From assembly GCA_963932145.1 (NCBI GenBank), contig OZ010611.1, positions 59,529,292 to 59,593,291 on the forward strand: DNA of 64,000 bases. The letters run 5' to 3'. The notes under the pieces are model-generated. The model saw only the letters and a list, made by a program, of their open reading frames with translations. It was not told the origin of the DNA and ran no database searches. The position numbers and the translations under genes are program-made. The stretch's first letter is position 1; each line of letters opens with the position of its first letter. Shown here in pieces: positions 14,450-28,700 of the stretch. Source of the stretch: Acanthosepion lycidas. Lineage: Eukaryota; Mollusca; Cephalopoda; Sepiida; Sepiidae.

Positions 14450-17400
14450 TATGTAGAGGCAAGGCCCGCCTTTAAATCTGGCTTGAAATTACTTTTCATT
14501 CTAATTCATATAAATGGGGTAGCGTGCAATGGTGTCATCTTATACAACTGTGAGTTAGTAGAAAAAATTTGTGGGCACAAAATGGGTGATCAGTGTCTTA
14601 TTCTCTTTTGTTTGTGCCTTCTCTTTACCTTTTTCTTCTATATTTAACTTTATGTAGAGACAAGTCCCCCCTCTAAATCAGGCTTGAAATTATTTTTCAT
14701 TCTAATTCATATAAATGGGGTAGCGTGCAATGGTGTCGTCTTATACAACTGTGAGTTAGTAGAAAAAATTTGTGGGCACAAAATGGGTGATCAGTGTCTT
14801 ATTCTCTTCTGTTTGTGCCTTGTCTTTACCTTTTTCTTCTATATTTAACTTTATGTACAGGCAAGGCCCCCCTCTAAATCTGGCTTGAAATTATTTTTCA
14901 TTCTAATTCATATAAATGGGGTAGCGTGCAATGGTGTCGTCTTATACAAATGTGAGTTAGTAGAAAAAATTTGTGGGCACAAAATGGGTGATCAGTTTCT
15001 TATTCTCTTCTGTTTGTGCCTTGTCTTTACCTTTTTCTTCTATATATAACTTTATGTAGAGGCAAGGCCCTCATTTAAATCTGGCTTGAAATTATTTTTC
15101 ATTCTAATTCATATAAATTGGGTAGCGTGCAATGGTGTCGTCTTATACAACTGTGAGTTAGTAGAAAAAATTTGTGGGCACAAAATCGGTGATCAGTGTC
15201 TTATTCTCTTCTGTTTGTGCCTTGTTTTTACCTTTTTCTTCTATATATAACTTTATGTAGAGGCAAGGCCCTCCTTTAAATCTGGCTTGAAATTACTTTA
15301 CATTCTAATTCATATAAATGGGGTAGCATGCAATGGTGTCGTCTTATACAACTGTGAGTTAGTAGAAAAAATTTGTGGGCACAAAATGGGTGATCAGTGT
15401 CTTATTCTCTTCTGTTTGTGCCTTGTCTTTACCTTTTTCTTCTATATTTAACATTATGTAGAGGCAAGGCCCCCCTTTAAATCTGGCTTGAAATTATTTT
15501 TCATTCTAATTCATATAAATGGGGTAGCGTGCAATGGTGTCGTCTTATACAACTGTGAGTTAGTAGAAAAAATTTGTGGGCACAAAATGTGTGATCAGTG
15601 TCTTATTCTCTTCTGTCTGTGCCTTGTCTTTACCTTTTTCTTCTATATTTAACTTTATGTACAGGCAAGGCCCCCCTCTAAATCTGGCTTGAAATTATTT
15701 TTCATTCTAATTCATATAAATGGGGTAGCGTGCAATGTTGTCGTCTTATACAACTGTGAGTTAGTAGAAAAATTTGTGGGCACAAAATTGGTGATCAGTG
15801 TCTTATTCTCTTCTGTTTGTGCCTTGTCTTTACCTTTTTCTTCTATATTTAACTTTATGTGGAGGCTAGGCCCCCCTCTAAATCTGGCTTGAAATTATTT
15901 TTCATTCTAATTCATATAAATGGGGTAGCGTGCAATGGTGTCGTCTTATACAACTGTGAGTTAGTAGAAAAAATTTGTGGGTACAAAATGGGTGATCAGT
16001 GTCTTATTCTCTTCTCTTTGTGCCTTGTCTTTACCTTTTTCTTCTATATATAACTTTATGTAGAGGCAAGGCCCTCCTTTAAATCTGGCTTGTAATTACT
16101 TTACATTCTAATTCATATAAATGGGGTAGCATGCAATTGTGTCGTCTTATACAACTGTGAGTTAGTAGAAAAAATTTGTGGGCACAAAATTGGTGATCAG
16201 TGTCTTATTCTCTTCTGTTTGTGCCTTGTCTTTACCTTTTTCTTCTATATTTAACTTTATGTGGAGGCTAGGCCCCCCTCTAAATCTGGCTTGAAATTAT
16301 TTTTCATTCTAATTCATAGAAATGGGGTAGCGTGCAATGGTGTCGTCTTATACAACTGTGAGTTAGTAGAAAAAATTTGTGGGCACAAAATTGGTGATCA
16401 GTGTCTTATTCTCTTCTGTTTGTGCTTTGTCTTTAGCTTTTTCTTCTATATTTAACTTTATGTGGAGGCTAGGCCCCCCTCTAAATCTGGCTTGAAATTA
16501 TTTTTCATTCTAATTCATATAAATGGGGTAGCGTGCAATGGTGTCGTCTTATACAACTGTGAGTTAGTAGAAAAAATTTGTGGGCACAAAATGGGTGATC
16601 AGTGTCTTATTCTCTTCTGTTTGTGCCTTGTCTTTACCTTTTTCTTCTATATTTAACTTTATGTAGAGACAAGTCCCCCCTCTAAATCAGGTTTGAAATT
16701 ATTTTTCATTCTAATTCATATAAATGGGGTAGCGTGCAATGGTGTCGTCTTATACAACTGTGAGTTAGTAGAAAAAATTTGTGGGCACAAAATGGGTGAT
16801 CAGTGTCTTATTCTCTTCTGTTTGTGCCTTGTCTTTACCTTTTTCTTCTATATTTAACTTTATGTACAGGCAAGGCCCCCCTCTAAATCTGGCTTGAAAT
16901 TATTTTTCATTCTAATTCATATAAATGGGGTAGCGTGCAATGGTGTCGTCTTATACAAATGTGAGTTAGTAGAAAAAATTTGTGGGCACAAAATGGGTGA
17001 TCAGTTTCTTATTCTCTTCTGTTTGTGCCTTGTCTTTACCTTTTTCTTCTATATATAACTTTATGTAGAGGCAAGGCCCTCCTTTAAATCTGGCTTGAAA
17101 TTATTTTTCATTCTAATTCATATAAATTGGGTAGCGTGCAATGGTGTCGTCTTATACAACTGTGAGTTAGTAGAAAAAATTTGTGGGCACAAAATGGGTG
17201 ATCAGTGTCTTATTCTTTTCTGTTTGTGCCTTGTCTTTACCTTTTTCTTCTATATATAACTTTATGTAGAGGCAAGGCCCTCCTTTAAATCTGGCTTGAA
17301 ATTACTTTACATTCTAATTCATATAAATGGGGTAGCATGCAATGGTGTCGTCTTATACAACTGTGAGTTAGTAGAAAAAATTTGTGGGCACAAAATGGGT

Positions 17401-18470
17401 GATCAGTGTCATATTCTCTTCTGTTTGTGCCTTGTCTTTACCTTTTTCTTCTATATTTAACATTATGTAGAGGCAAGGCCCCCCTTTAAATCTGGCTTGA
17501 AATTATTTTTCATTCTAATTCATATAAATGGGGTAGCGTGCAATGGTGTCGTCTTATACAACTGTGAGTCAGTAGAAAAAATTTGTGGGCACAAAATGTG
17601 TGATCAGTGTCTTATTCTCTTCTGTCTGTGCCTTGTCTTTACCTTTTTCTTCTATATTTAACTTTATGTACAGGCAAGGCCCCCCTCTAAATCTGGCTTG
17701 AAATTATTTTTCATTCTAATTCATATAAATGGGGTAGCGTGCAATGTTGTCGTCTTATATAACTGTGAGTTAGTAGAAAAATTTGTGGGCACAAAATTGG
17801 TGATCAGTGTCTTATTCTCTTCTGTTTGTGCCTTGTCTTTACCTTTTTCTTCTATATTTAACTTTATGTGGAGGCTAGGCCCCCCTCTAAATCTGGCTTG
17901 AAATTATTTTTCATTCTAATTCATAGAAATGGGGTAGCGTGCAATGGTGTCGTCTTATACAACTGTGAGTTAGTAGAAAAAATTTGTGGGTACAAAATGG
18001 GTGATCAGTGTCTTATTCTCTTCTCTTTGTGCCTTGTCTTTACCTTTTTCTTCTATATATAACTTTATGTAGAGGCAACGCCCTCCTTTAAATCTGGCTT
18101 GAAATTACTTTACATTCTAATTCATATAAATGGGGTAGCATGCAATGGTGTCGTCTTATACAACTGTGAGTTAGTAGAAAAAATTTGTGGGCACAAAATT
18201 GGTGATCAGTGTCTTATTCTCTTCTGTTTGTGCCTTGTCTTTACCTTTTTCTTCTATATTTAACTTTATGTGGAGGCTAGGCCCCCCTCTAAATCTGGCT
18301 TGAAATTATTTTTCATTCTAATTCATAGAAATGGGGTAGCGTGCAATGGTGTCGTCTTATACAACTGTGAGTTAGTAGAAAAAATTTGTGGGTACAAAAT
18401 GGGTGATCAGTGTCTTATTCTCTTCTCTTTGTGCCTTGTCTTTACCTTTTTCTTCTATATATAACTTTAT
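14450..18470 (+). repeat. Tandem pair of ~2,009-bp (10-monomer) HOR units
   Basis: The same ordered variants occur twice, 2,009 bp apart. They include AGACAAGTCC monomers with the ATCAGG change (14,661 and 16,670), the CAAATGTGAG / CAGTTTCTTATTC monomer, ACTTTACATTC monomers, the CAATGTTGTCG monomer (15,735 and 17,744) and the following GTGGAGGCTAGG monomer (15,859 and 17,868). The first copy also resembles the segment starting near 11,240, about 3,217 bp (16 monomers) upstream. Confidence 0.75.
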
Positions 18471-18875
18471 GTAGAGGCAAGGCCCGCCTTTAAATCTGGC
18501 TTGAAATTACTTTTCATTCTAATTCATATAAATGGGGTAGCGTGCAATGGTGTCATCTTATACAACTGTGAGTTAGTAGAAAAAATTTGTGGGCACAAAA
18601 TGGGTGATCAGTGTCTTATTCTCTTCTGTTTGTGCCTTGTCTTTACCTTTTTCTTCTATATTTAACTTTATGTAGAGACAAGTCCCCCCTCTAAATCTGG
18701 CTTGAAATTATTTTTCATTCTAATTCATATAAATGGGGTAGCGTGCAATGGTGTCGTCTTATACAACTGTGAGTTAGTAGAAAAAATTTGTGGGCACAAA
18801 ATGGGTGATCAGTGTCTTATTCTCTTCTGTTTGAGCCTTGTCTTTACCTTTTTCTTCTATATTTAACTTTATGTA

Positions 18876-20886
18876 CAGGCAAGGCCCCCCTCTAAATCTG
18901 GCTTGAAATTATTTTTCATTCTAATTCATATAAATGGGGTAGCGTGCAATGGTGTCGTCTTATACAACTGTGAGTTAGTAGAAAAAATTTGTGGGCACAA
19001 AATGGGTGATCAGTGTCTTATTCTCTTCTGTTTGTGCCTTGTCTTTACCTTTTTCTTCTATATTTAACTTTATGTAGAGGCAAGGCCCCCCTCTAAATCT
19101 GGCTTGAAATTATTTTTCATTCTAATTCATATAAATGGGGTAGCGTGCAATGGTGTCGTCTTATACAACTGTGAGTTAGTAGAAAAAATTTGTGGGCACA
19201 AAATTGGTGATCAGTGTCTTATTCTCTTCTGTTTGTGCCTTGTCTTTAACTTTTTCTTCTATATTTAACTTTATGTGGAGGCTAGGCCCCCCTCTAAATC
19301 TGGCTTGAAATTATTTTTCATTCTAATTCATAGAAATGGGGTAGCGTGCAATGGTGTCGTCTTATACAACTGTGAGTTAGTAGAAAAAATTTGTGGGCAC
19401 AAAATGGGTGATCAGTGTCTTATTCTCTTCTGTTTGTGCCTTGTCTTTACCTTTTTCTTCTATATTTAACTTTATGTAGAGACAAGTCCCCCCTCTAAAT
19501 CTGGCTTGAAATTATTTTTCATTCTAATTCATATAAATGGGGTAGCATGCAATGGTGTCGTTTTATACAACTGTGTGTTAGTAGAAAAAATTTGTGGGCA
19601 CAAAATTGGTGATCAGTGTCTTATTCTCTTCTGTTTGTGCCTTGACTTTACCTTTTTCTTCTATATTTAACTTTATGTACAGGCAAGGCCCCCCTCTAAA
19701 ACTGGCTTGAAATTATTTTTCATTCTAATTCATAGAAATGGGGCAGCGTGCAATGGTGTCATCTTATACAACTGTGAGTTAGTAGAAAAAATTTGTGGTT
19801 AGAAAATGGGTGATCAGTGTCTTATTCTCTTCTGTTTGTGCCTTGTCTTTACCTTTTTCTTCTATATTTAACTTTATGTAGAGGCAAGGCCCCCCTCTAA
19901 ATCTGGCTTGAAATTATTTTTCATTCTAATTCATATAAATGGGGTAGCGTGCAATGGTGTCGTCTTATACAACTGTGAGTTAGTAGAAAAAATTTGTGGG
20001 CACAAAATGGGTGATCAGTGTCTTATTCTCTTCTGTTTGTGCCTTGTCTTTACCTTTTTCTTCTATATTTAACTTTATGTAGAGGCAAGGCCCCCCTCTA
20101 AATCTGGCTTGAAATTATTTTTCATTCTAATTCATATAAATGGGGTAGCGTGCAATGGTGTCGTCTTATACAACTGTGAGTTAGTAGAAAAAATTTGTGG
20201 GCACAAAATTGGTGATCAGTGTCTTATTCTCTTCTGTTTGTGCCTTGTCTTTAACTTTTTCTTCTATATTTAACTTTATGTGGAGGCTAGGCCCCCCTCT
20301 AAATCTGGCTTGAAATTATTTTTCATTCTAATTCATAGAAATGGGGTAGCGTGCAATGGTGTCGTCTTATACAACTGTGAGTTAGTAGAAAAAATTTGTG
20401 GGCACAAAATGGGTGATCAGTGTCTTATTCTCTTCTGTTTGTGCCTTGTCTTTACCTTTTTCTTCTATATTTAACTTTATGTAGAGACAAGTCCCCCCTC
20501 TAAATCTGGCTTGAAATTATTTTTCATTCTAATTCATATAAATGGGGTAGCATGCAATGGTGTCGTTTTATACAACTGTGTGTTAGTAGAAAAAATTTGT
20601 GGGCACAAAATTGGTGATCAGTGTCTTATTCTCTTCTGTTTGTGCCTTGACTTTACCTTTTTCTTCTATATTTAACTTTATGTACAGGCAAGGCCCCCCT
20701 CTAAAACTGGCTTGAAATTATTTTTCATTCTAATTCATAGAAATGGGGCAGCGTGCAATGGTGTCATCTTATACAACTGTGAGTTAGTAGAAAAAATTTG
20801 TGGTTAGAAAATGGGTGATCAGTGTCTTATTCTCTTCTGTTTGTGCCTTGTCTTTACCTTTTTCTTCTATATTTAACTTTATGTAG
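18876..20886 (+). repeat. Tandem pair of 1,005-bp (5-monomer) HOR units
   Basis: Five consecutive monomers, including a GTGGAGGCTAGG monomer (19,275 and 20,280), a GCATGC / ACTGTGTGTTAG monomer (about 19,546 and 20,551) and a CAGCGTGC monomer with GTGGTTAGAAAA, repeat exactly 1,005 bp later. Apart from single-base changes the two copies look the same, which suggests a recent duplication. Confidence 0.8.
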
Positions 20887-23205
20887 AGGCAAGTCCCCCC
20901 TCTAAATCTGGCTTGAAATTATTTTTCATTCTAATTCATATAAATGGGGTAGCGTGCAATGGTGTCGTCTTATACAACGGTGAGTCAGTAGAAAAAATTT
21001 GTGGGCACAAAATGGGTGATCAGTGTCTTATTCTCTTCTGTTTGTGCCTTGTCTTTACCTTTTTCTTCTATATATAACTTTATGTAGAGGCAAGGCCCTC
21101 CTTTAAATCTGGCTTGAAATTACTTTACATTCTAATTCATATAAATGGGGTAGCATGCAATGGTGTCGTCTTATACAACTGTGAGTTAGTAGAAAAAACT
21201 TGTTGGCACAAAATGGGTGATTAGTGTCTTATTCTCTTCTGTTTGTGCCTTGTCTTTACCTTTTTCTTCTATATTTAACATTATGTAGAGGCAAGGCCCC
21301 CCCTTTAAATCTGGCTTGAAATTATTTTTCATTCTAATTCATATAAATGGGGTAGCGTGCAATGGTGTCGTTTTATACAACTGTGAGTCAGCAGAAAAAA
21401 TTTGTGGGCACAAAATGTCTGATCAGTGTCTTATTCTCTTCTGTCTGTGCCTTGTCTTTACCTTTTTCTTCTATATTTAACTTTATGTACAGGCAAGGCC
21501 CCCCTCTAAATCTGGCTTGAAATTATTTTTCATTCTAATTCATATAAATGGGGTAGCGTGCAATGTTGTCGTCTTATACAACTGTGAGTTAGTAGAAAAA
21601 ATTTGTGGGCACAAAATTGGTGATCAGTGTCTTATTCTCTTCTGTTTGTGCCTTGTCTTTACCTTTTTCTTCTATATTTAACTTTATGTGGAGGCTAGGC
21701 CCCCCTCTAAATCTGGCTTGAAATTATTTTTCATTCTAATTCATAGAAATGGGGTAGCGTGCAATGGTGTCATCTTATACAACTGTGAGTTAGTAGAAAA
21801 AATTTGTGGGTACAAAATGGGTGATCAGTGTCTTATTCTCTTCTCTTTGTGCCTTGTCTTTACCTTTTTCTTCTATATATAACTTTATGTAGAGACAAGT
21901 CCCCCCTCTAAATCTGGCTTGAAATTATTTTTCATTCTAATTCATATAAATGGGGTAGCGTGCAATGGTGTCGTCTTATACAACTGTGAGTTAGTAGAAA
22001 AAATTTGTGGTTAGAAAATGGGTGATCAGTGTCTTATTCTCTTCTGTTTGTGCCTTGTCTTTACCTTTTTCTTCTATATTTAACTTTATGTAGAGGCAAG
22101 TCCCCCCTCTAAATCTGGCTTGAAATTATTTTTCATTCTAATTCATATAAATGGGGTAGCGTGCAATGGTGTCGTCTTATACAACGGTGAGTCAGTAGAA
22201 AAAATTTGTGGGCACAAAATGGGTGATCAGTGTCTTATTCTCTTCTGTTTGTGCCTTGTCTTTACCTTTTTCTTCTATATATAACTTTATGTAGAGGCAA
22301 GGCCCTCCTTTAAATCTGGCTTGAAATTACTTTACATTCTAATTCATATAAATGGGGTAGCATGCAATGGTGTCGTCTTATACAACTGTGAGTTAGTAGA
22401 AAAAACTTGTGGGCACAAAATGGGTGATCAGTGTCTTATTCTCTTCTGTTTGTGCCTTGTCTTTACCTTTTTCTTCTATATTTAACATTATGTAGAGGCA
22501 AGGCCCCCCTTTAAATCTGGCTTGAAATTACTTTTCATTCTAATTCATATAAATGGGGTAGCGTGCAATGGTGTCGTTTTATACAACTGTGAGTCAGTAG
22601 AAAAAATTTGTGGGCACAAAATGTCTGATCAGTGTCTTATTCTCTTCTGTCTGTGCCTTGTCTTTACCTTTTTCTTCTATATTTAACTTTATGTACAGGC
22701 AAGGCCCCTCTCTAAATCTGGCTTGAAATTATTTTTCATTCTAATTCATATAAATGGGGTAGCGTGCAATGTTGTCGTCTTATACAACTGTGAGTTAGTA
22801 GAAAAAATTTGTGGGCACAAAATTGGTGATCAGTGTCTTATTCTCTTCTGTTTGTGCCTTGTCTTTACCTTTTTCTTCTATATTTAACTTTATGTGGAGG
22901 CTAGGCCCCCCTCTAAATCTGGCTTGAAATTATTTTTCATTCTAATTCATAGAAATGGGGTAGCGTGCAATGGTGTCATCTTATACAACTGTGAGTTAGT
23001 AGAAAAAATTTGTGGGTACAAAATGGGTGTTCAGTGTCTTATTCTCTTCTCTTTGTGCCTTGTCTTTACCTTTTTCTTCTATATATAACTTTATGTAGAG
23101 GCAAGGCCCGCCTTTAAATCTGGCTTGAAATTACTTTTCATTCTAATTCATATAAATGGGGTAGCGTGCAATGGTGTCATCATATACAACTGTGAGTTAG
23201 TAGAA
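20790..23205 (+). repeat. Tandem pair of ~1,207-bp (6-monomer) HOR units
   Basis: GTGGTTAGAAAATGGG (20,801 and 22,008) and ACAACGGTGAGTCAG (20,974 and 22,181) are 1,207 bp apart, as are the ACTTTACATTC monomers. The GTGGAGGCTAGG monomers (21,688 and 22,894) are 1,206 bp apart. The monomer at about 21,894-22,090 is a hybrid: its first half is the AGACAAGTCC type and its second half is the GTGGTTAGAAAA type, placing the duplication junction inside a monomer. Confidence 0.75.
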
Positions 23206-25760
23206 AAAATTTGTGGGCACAAAATGGGTGATCAGTGTCTTATTCTCTTCTGTTTGTGCCTTGTCTTTACCTTTTTCTTCTATATTTAACTTTATGTAGA
23301 GACAAGTCCCCCCTCTAAATCTGGCTTGAAATTATTTTTCATTCTAATTCATATAAATGGGGTAGCGTGCAATGGTGTCGTCTTATACAACTGTGAGTTA
23401 GTAGAAAAAATTTGTGGGCACAAAATGTGTGATCAGTGTCTTATTCTCTTCTGTTTGTGCCTTGTCTTTACCTTTTTCTTCTATATTTAACTTTATGTAC
23501 AGGCAAGGCCCCCCTCTAAATCTGGCTTGAAATTATTTTTCATTCTAATTCATATAAATGGGGTAGCGTGCAATGGTGTCGTCTTATACAACTGTGAGTT
23601 AGTAGAAAAAATTTGTGGGAACAAAATGGGTGATCAGTGTCTTATTCTCTTCTGTTTGTGCCTTGTCTTTACCTTTTTCTTCTATATTTAACTTTATGTA
23701 GAGACAAGTCCCCCCTCTAAATCTGGCTTGAAATTATTTTTCATTCTAATTCATATAAATGGGGTAGCGTGCAATGGTGTCGTCTTATACAACTGTGAGT
23801 TAGTAGAAAAAATTTGTGGGCACAAAATGGGTGATCAGTGTCTTATTCTCTTCTGTTTGTGCCTTGTCTTTACCTTTTTCTTCTATATTTAACTTTATGT
23901 ACAGGAAAGGCCCCCCTCTAAATCTGGCTTGAAATTATTTTTCATTCTAATTCATATAAATGGGTTAGCGTGCAATGGTGTCGTCTTATACAACTGTGAG
24001 TTAGTAGAAAAAATTTGTGGGCACAAAATGTGTGATCAGTGTCTTATTCTCTTCTGTTTGTGCCTTGTCTTTACCTTTTTCTTCTATATTTAACTTTATG
24101 TAGAGGCAAGGCCCCCCTCTAAATCTGGCTTGAAATTATTTTTCATTCTAATTCATATAAATGGGGTAGCGTGCAATGGTGTCGTCTTATACAACTGTGA
24201 GTTACTAGAAAAAATTTGTGGGCACAAAATGGGTGATCAGTGTCTTATTCTCTTCTGTCATTGCCTTGTCTTTACCTTTTTCTTCTATATTTAACTTTAT
24301 GTAGAGGCAAGGCCCCCTCTAAATCTGGCTTGAAATTATTTTTCATTCTAATTCATATAAATCGGGTAGCATGCAATGGTGTCGTCTTATACAACTGTGA
24401 GTTAGTAGAAAAAATTTGTTGGCACAAAATGGGTGATCAGTGTCTTATTCTCTTCTGTTTGTGCCTTGTCTTTACCTTTTTCTTCTATATTTAACTTTAT
24501 GTGGAGGCTAGGCCCCCCTCTAAAACTGGCTTGAAATTATTTTTCATTCTAATTCATAGAAATGGGGCAGCGTGCAATGGTGTCGTCTTATACAACTGTG
24601 AGTTAGTAGAAAAAATTTGTGGTTACAAAATGGGTGATCAGTGTCTTATTCTCTTCTGTTTGTCCCTTGTCTTTACCTTTTTCTTCTATATTTAACTTTA
24701 TGTGGAGGCTAGGCCCCCCTCTAAATCTGGCTTGAAATTATTTTTCATTCTAATTCATAGAAATGGGGTAGCGTGCAATGGTGTCATCTTATACAACTGT
24801 GAGTTAGTAGAAAAAATTTGTGGGTACAAAATGGGTGTTCAGTGTCTTATTCTCTTCTCTTTGTGCCTTGTCTTTACCTTTTTCTTCTATATATAACTTT
24901 ATGTAGAGGCAAGGCCCGCCTTTAAATCTGGCTTGAAATTACTTTTCATTCTAATTCATATAAATGGGGTAGCGTGCAATGGTGTCATCATATACAACTG
25001 TGAGTTAGTAGAAAAAATTTGTGGGCACAAAATGGGTGATCAGTGTCTTATTCTCTTCTGTTTGTGCCTTGTCTTTACCTTTTTCTTCTATATTTAACTT
25101 TATGTAGAGACAAGTCCCCCCTCTAAATCTGGCTTGAAATTATTTTTCATTCTAATTCATATAAATGGGGTAGCGTGCAATGGTGTCGTCTTATACAACT
25201 GTGAGTTAGTAGAAAAAATTTGTGGGCACAAAATGGGTGATCAGTGTCTTATTCTCTTCTGTTTGTGCCTTGTCTTTACCTTTTTCTTCTATATTTAACT
25301 TTATGTACAGGCAAGGCCCCCCTCTAAATCTGGCTTGAAATTATTTTTCATTCTAATTCATATAAATGGGGTAGCGTGCAATGGTGTCGTCTTATACAAC
25401 TGTGAGTTAGTAGAAAAAATTTGTGGGAACAAAATGGGTGATCAGTGTCTTATTCTCTTCTGTTTGTGCCTTGTCTTTACCTTTTTCTTCTATATTTAAC
25501 TTTATGTAGAGACAAGTCCCCCCTCTAAATCTGGCTTGAAATTATTTTTCATTCTAATTCATATAAATGGGGTAGCGTGCAATGGTGTCGTCTTATACAA
25601 CTGTGAGTTAGTAGAAAAAATTTGTGGGCACAAAATGGGTGATCAGTGTCTTATTCTCTTCTGTTTGTGCCTTGTCTTTACCTTTTTCTTCTATATTTAA
25701 CTTTATGTACAGGAAAGGCCCCCCTCTAAATCTGGCTTGAAATTATTTTTCATTCTAATT
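22894..25760 (+). repeat. 1,808-bp (9-monomer) HOR duplication, second copy partial
   Basis: GGGTGTTCAGTGTC (23,026 and 24,834), CATCATATACAACTG (about 23,178 and 24,986) and ACAGGAAAGG (23,901 and 25,709) are all 1,808 bp apart. Agreement fades after about 25,760, where the second copy switches to another variant set. The duplication shares its first monomers with the overlapping 6-monomer unit, so exchanges were nested. Confidence 0.7.
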
Positions 25761-28700
25761 CATATAAATGGGGTAGCGTGCAATGGTGTCGTCTTATACA
25801 ACTGTGAGTTTGTAGAAAAAATTTGTGGGCACAAAATGGGTGATCAGTGTCTTATTCTCTTCTGTTTGTGCCTTGTCTTTACCTTTTTCTTCTATATTTA
25901 ACATTATGTAGAGGCAAGGCCCCCCTCTAAATCTGGCTTGAAATTATTTTTCATTCTAATTCATATAAATGGGGTAGCGTGCAATGGTGTCGTCTTATAC
26001 AAATGTGAGTTAGTAGAAAAAATTTGTGGGCACAAAATGGGTGATCAGTGTCTTATTCTCTTCTGTTTGTGCCTTGTCTTTACCTTTTTCTTCTATATTT
26101 AACTTTATGTAGAGGCAAGGCCCCCCTCTAAATCTGGCTTGAAATTATTTTTCATTCTAATTCATATAAATGGGGTAGCGTGCAATGGTGTCGTCTTATA
26201 CAACTGTGTGTTAGTAGAAAAAATTTGTGGGCACAAAATGGGTGATCAGTGTCTTATTCTCTTCTGTTTGTGCCTTGTCTTTACCTTTTTCTTCTATATT
26301 TAACTTTATGTGGATTCTAGGCCCCCCTCTAAAACTGGCTTGAAATTATTTTTCATTCTAATTCATATAAATGGGGTAGCGTGCAATGGTGTCGTCTTAT
26401 ACAACTGTGAGTTAGTAGAAAAAATTTGTGGGTACAAAATGGGTGATCAGTGTCTTATTCTCTTCTGTTTGTGCCTTGTCTTTACCTTTTTCTTCTATAT
26501 TTAACTTTATGTAGAGGAAAGGGCCCCCTCTAAATCTGCCTTGAAATTATTTTTCATTCTAATTCATATAAATGGGGTAGCGTGCAATGGTGTCGTTTTA
26601 TACAACTGTGAGTTAGTAGAAAAAATTTGTTGGCACAAAATAGGTGATCAGTGTCTTATTCTCTTCTGTTTGTGCCTTTTCTTTACCTTTTTCTTCTATA
26701 TTTAACTTTATGTGGAGGCTAGGCCCCCTTCTAAATCTGGCTTGAAATTATTTTTCATTCTAATTCATAGAAATGGGGTAGCGTGCAATGGTGTCGTCTT
26801 ATACAACTGTGAGTTAGTAGAAAAAATTTGTGGGTACAAAATGGGTGATCAGTGTCTTATTCTCTTCTCTTTGTGCCTTGTCTTTACCTTTCTCTTCTAT
26901 ATATAACTTTATGTAGAGGCAAGGCCCCCCTTTAAATCTGTCTTGAAATTATTTTTCATTCTAATTCATATAAATGGGGTAGCGTGCAATGGTGTCGTTT
27001 TATACAACTGTGAGTTAGTAGAAAAAATTTGTGGGCACAAAATGGGTGATCAGTGTCTTATTCTCTTCTGTCTGTGCCTTGTCTTTACCTTTTTCTTCTA
27101 TATATAACTTTATGTAGAGGCAAGCCCCCCCTCTAAATCTGGCTTGAAATTATTTTTCATTCTAATTCATATAAATGGGGTAGCGTGCAATGGTGTCGTT
27201 TTATACAACTGTGAGTTAGTAGAAAAAATTTGTTGGCACAAAATAGGTGATCAGTGTCTTATTCTCTTCTGTTTGTGCCTTTTCTTTACCTTTTTCTTCT
27301 ATATTTAACTTTATGTGGAGCCTAGGCCCCCTTCTAAATCTGGCTTGAAATTATTTTTCATTCTAATTCATATAAATGGGGTAGCGTGCAATGGTGTCGT
27401 CTTATACAACTGTGAGTTTGTAGAAAAAATTTGTGGGCACAAAATGGGTGATCAGTGTCTTATTCTCTTCTGTTTGTGCCTTGTCTTTACCTTTTTCTTC
27501 TATATTTAACATTATGTAGAGGCAAGGCCCCCCTCTAAATCTGGCTTGAAATTATTTTTCATTCTAATTCATATAAATGGGGTAGCGTGCAATGGTGTCG
27601 TCTTATACAAATGTGAGTTAGTAGAAAAAATTTGTGGGCACAAAATGGGTGATCAGTGTCTTATTCTCTTCTGTTTGTGCCTTGTCTTTACCTTTTTCTT
27701 CTATATTTAACTTTATGTAGAGGCAAGGCCCCCCTCTAAATCTGGCTTGAAATTATTTTTCATTCTAATTCATATAAATGGGGTAGCGTGCAATGGTGTC
27801 GTCTTATACAACTGTGTGTTAGTAGAAAAAATTTGTGGGCACAAAATGGGTGATCAGTGTCTTATTCTCTTCTGTTTGTGCCTTGTCTTTACCTTTTTCT
27901 TCTATATTTAACTTTATGTGGATTCTAGGCCCCCCTCTAAAACTGGCTTGAAATTATTTTTCATTCTAATTCATAGAAATGGGGCAGCGTGCAATGGTGT
28001 CATCTTATACAACTGTGAGTTAGTAGAAAAAATTTGTGGTTACAAAATGGGTGATCAGTGTCTTATTCTCTTCTGTTTGTCCCTTGTCTTTACCTTTTTC
28101 TTCTATATTTAACTTTATGTAGAGGCAAGTCCCCCCTCTAAATCTGGCTTGAAATTATTTTTCATTCTAATTCATATAAATGGGGTAGCGTGCAATGGTG
28201 TCGTCTTATACAACTGTGAGTTAGTAGAAAAAATTTGTGGGTACAAAATGGGTGATCAGTGTCTTATTCTCTTCTGTTTGTGCCTTGTCTTTACCTTTTT
28301 CTTCTATATTTAACTTTATGTAGAGGCAAGGCCCCCCCTTTAAATCTGGCTTGAAATTATTTTTCATTCTAATTCATATAAATGGGGTAGCGTGCAATGG
28401 TGTCGTCTTATACAACTGTGAGTTAGTAGAAAAAATTTGTGGGCACAAAATGGGTGATCAGTGTCTTATTCTCTTCTGTCTGTGCCTTGTCTTTACCTTT
28501 TTCTTCTATATATAACTTTATGTAGAGGCAAGGCCCCCCTCTAAATCTGGCTTGAAATTATTTTTCATTCTAATTCATATAAATGGGGTAGCGTGCAATG
28601 GTGTCGTTTTATACAACTGTGAGTTAGTAGAAAAAATTTGTTGGCACGAAATAGGTGATCAGTGTCTTATTCTCTTCTGTTTGTGCCTTTTCTTTACCTT

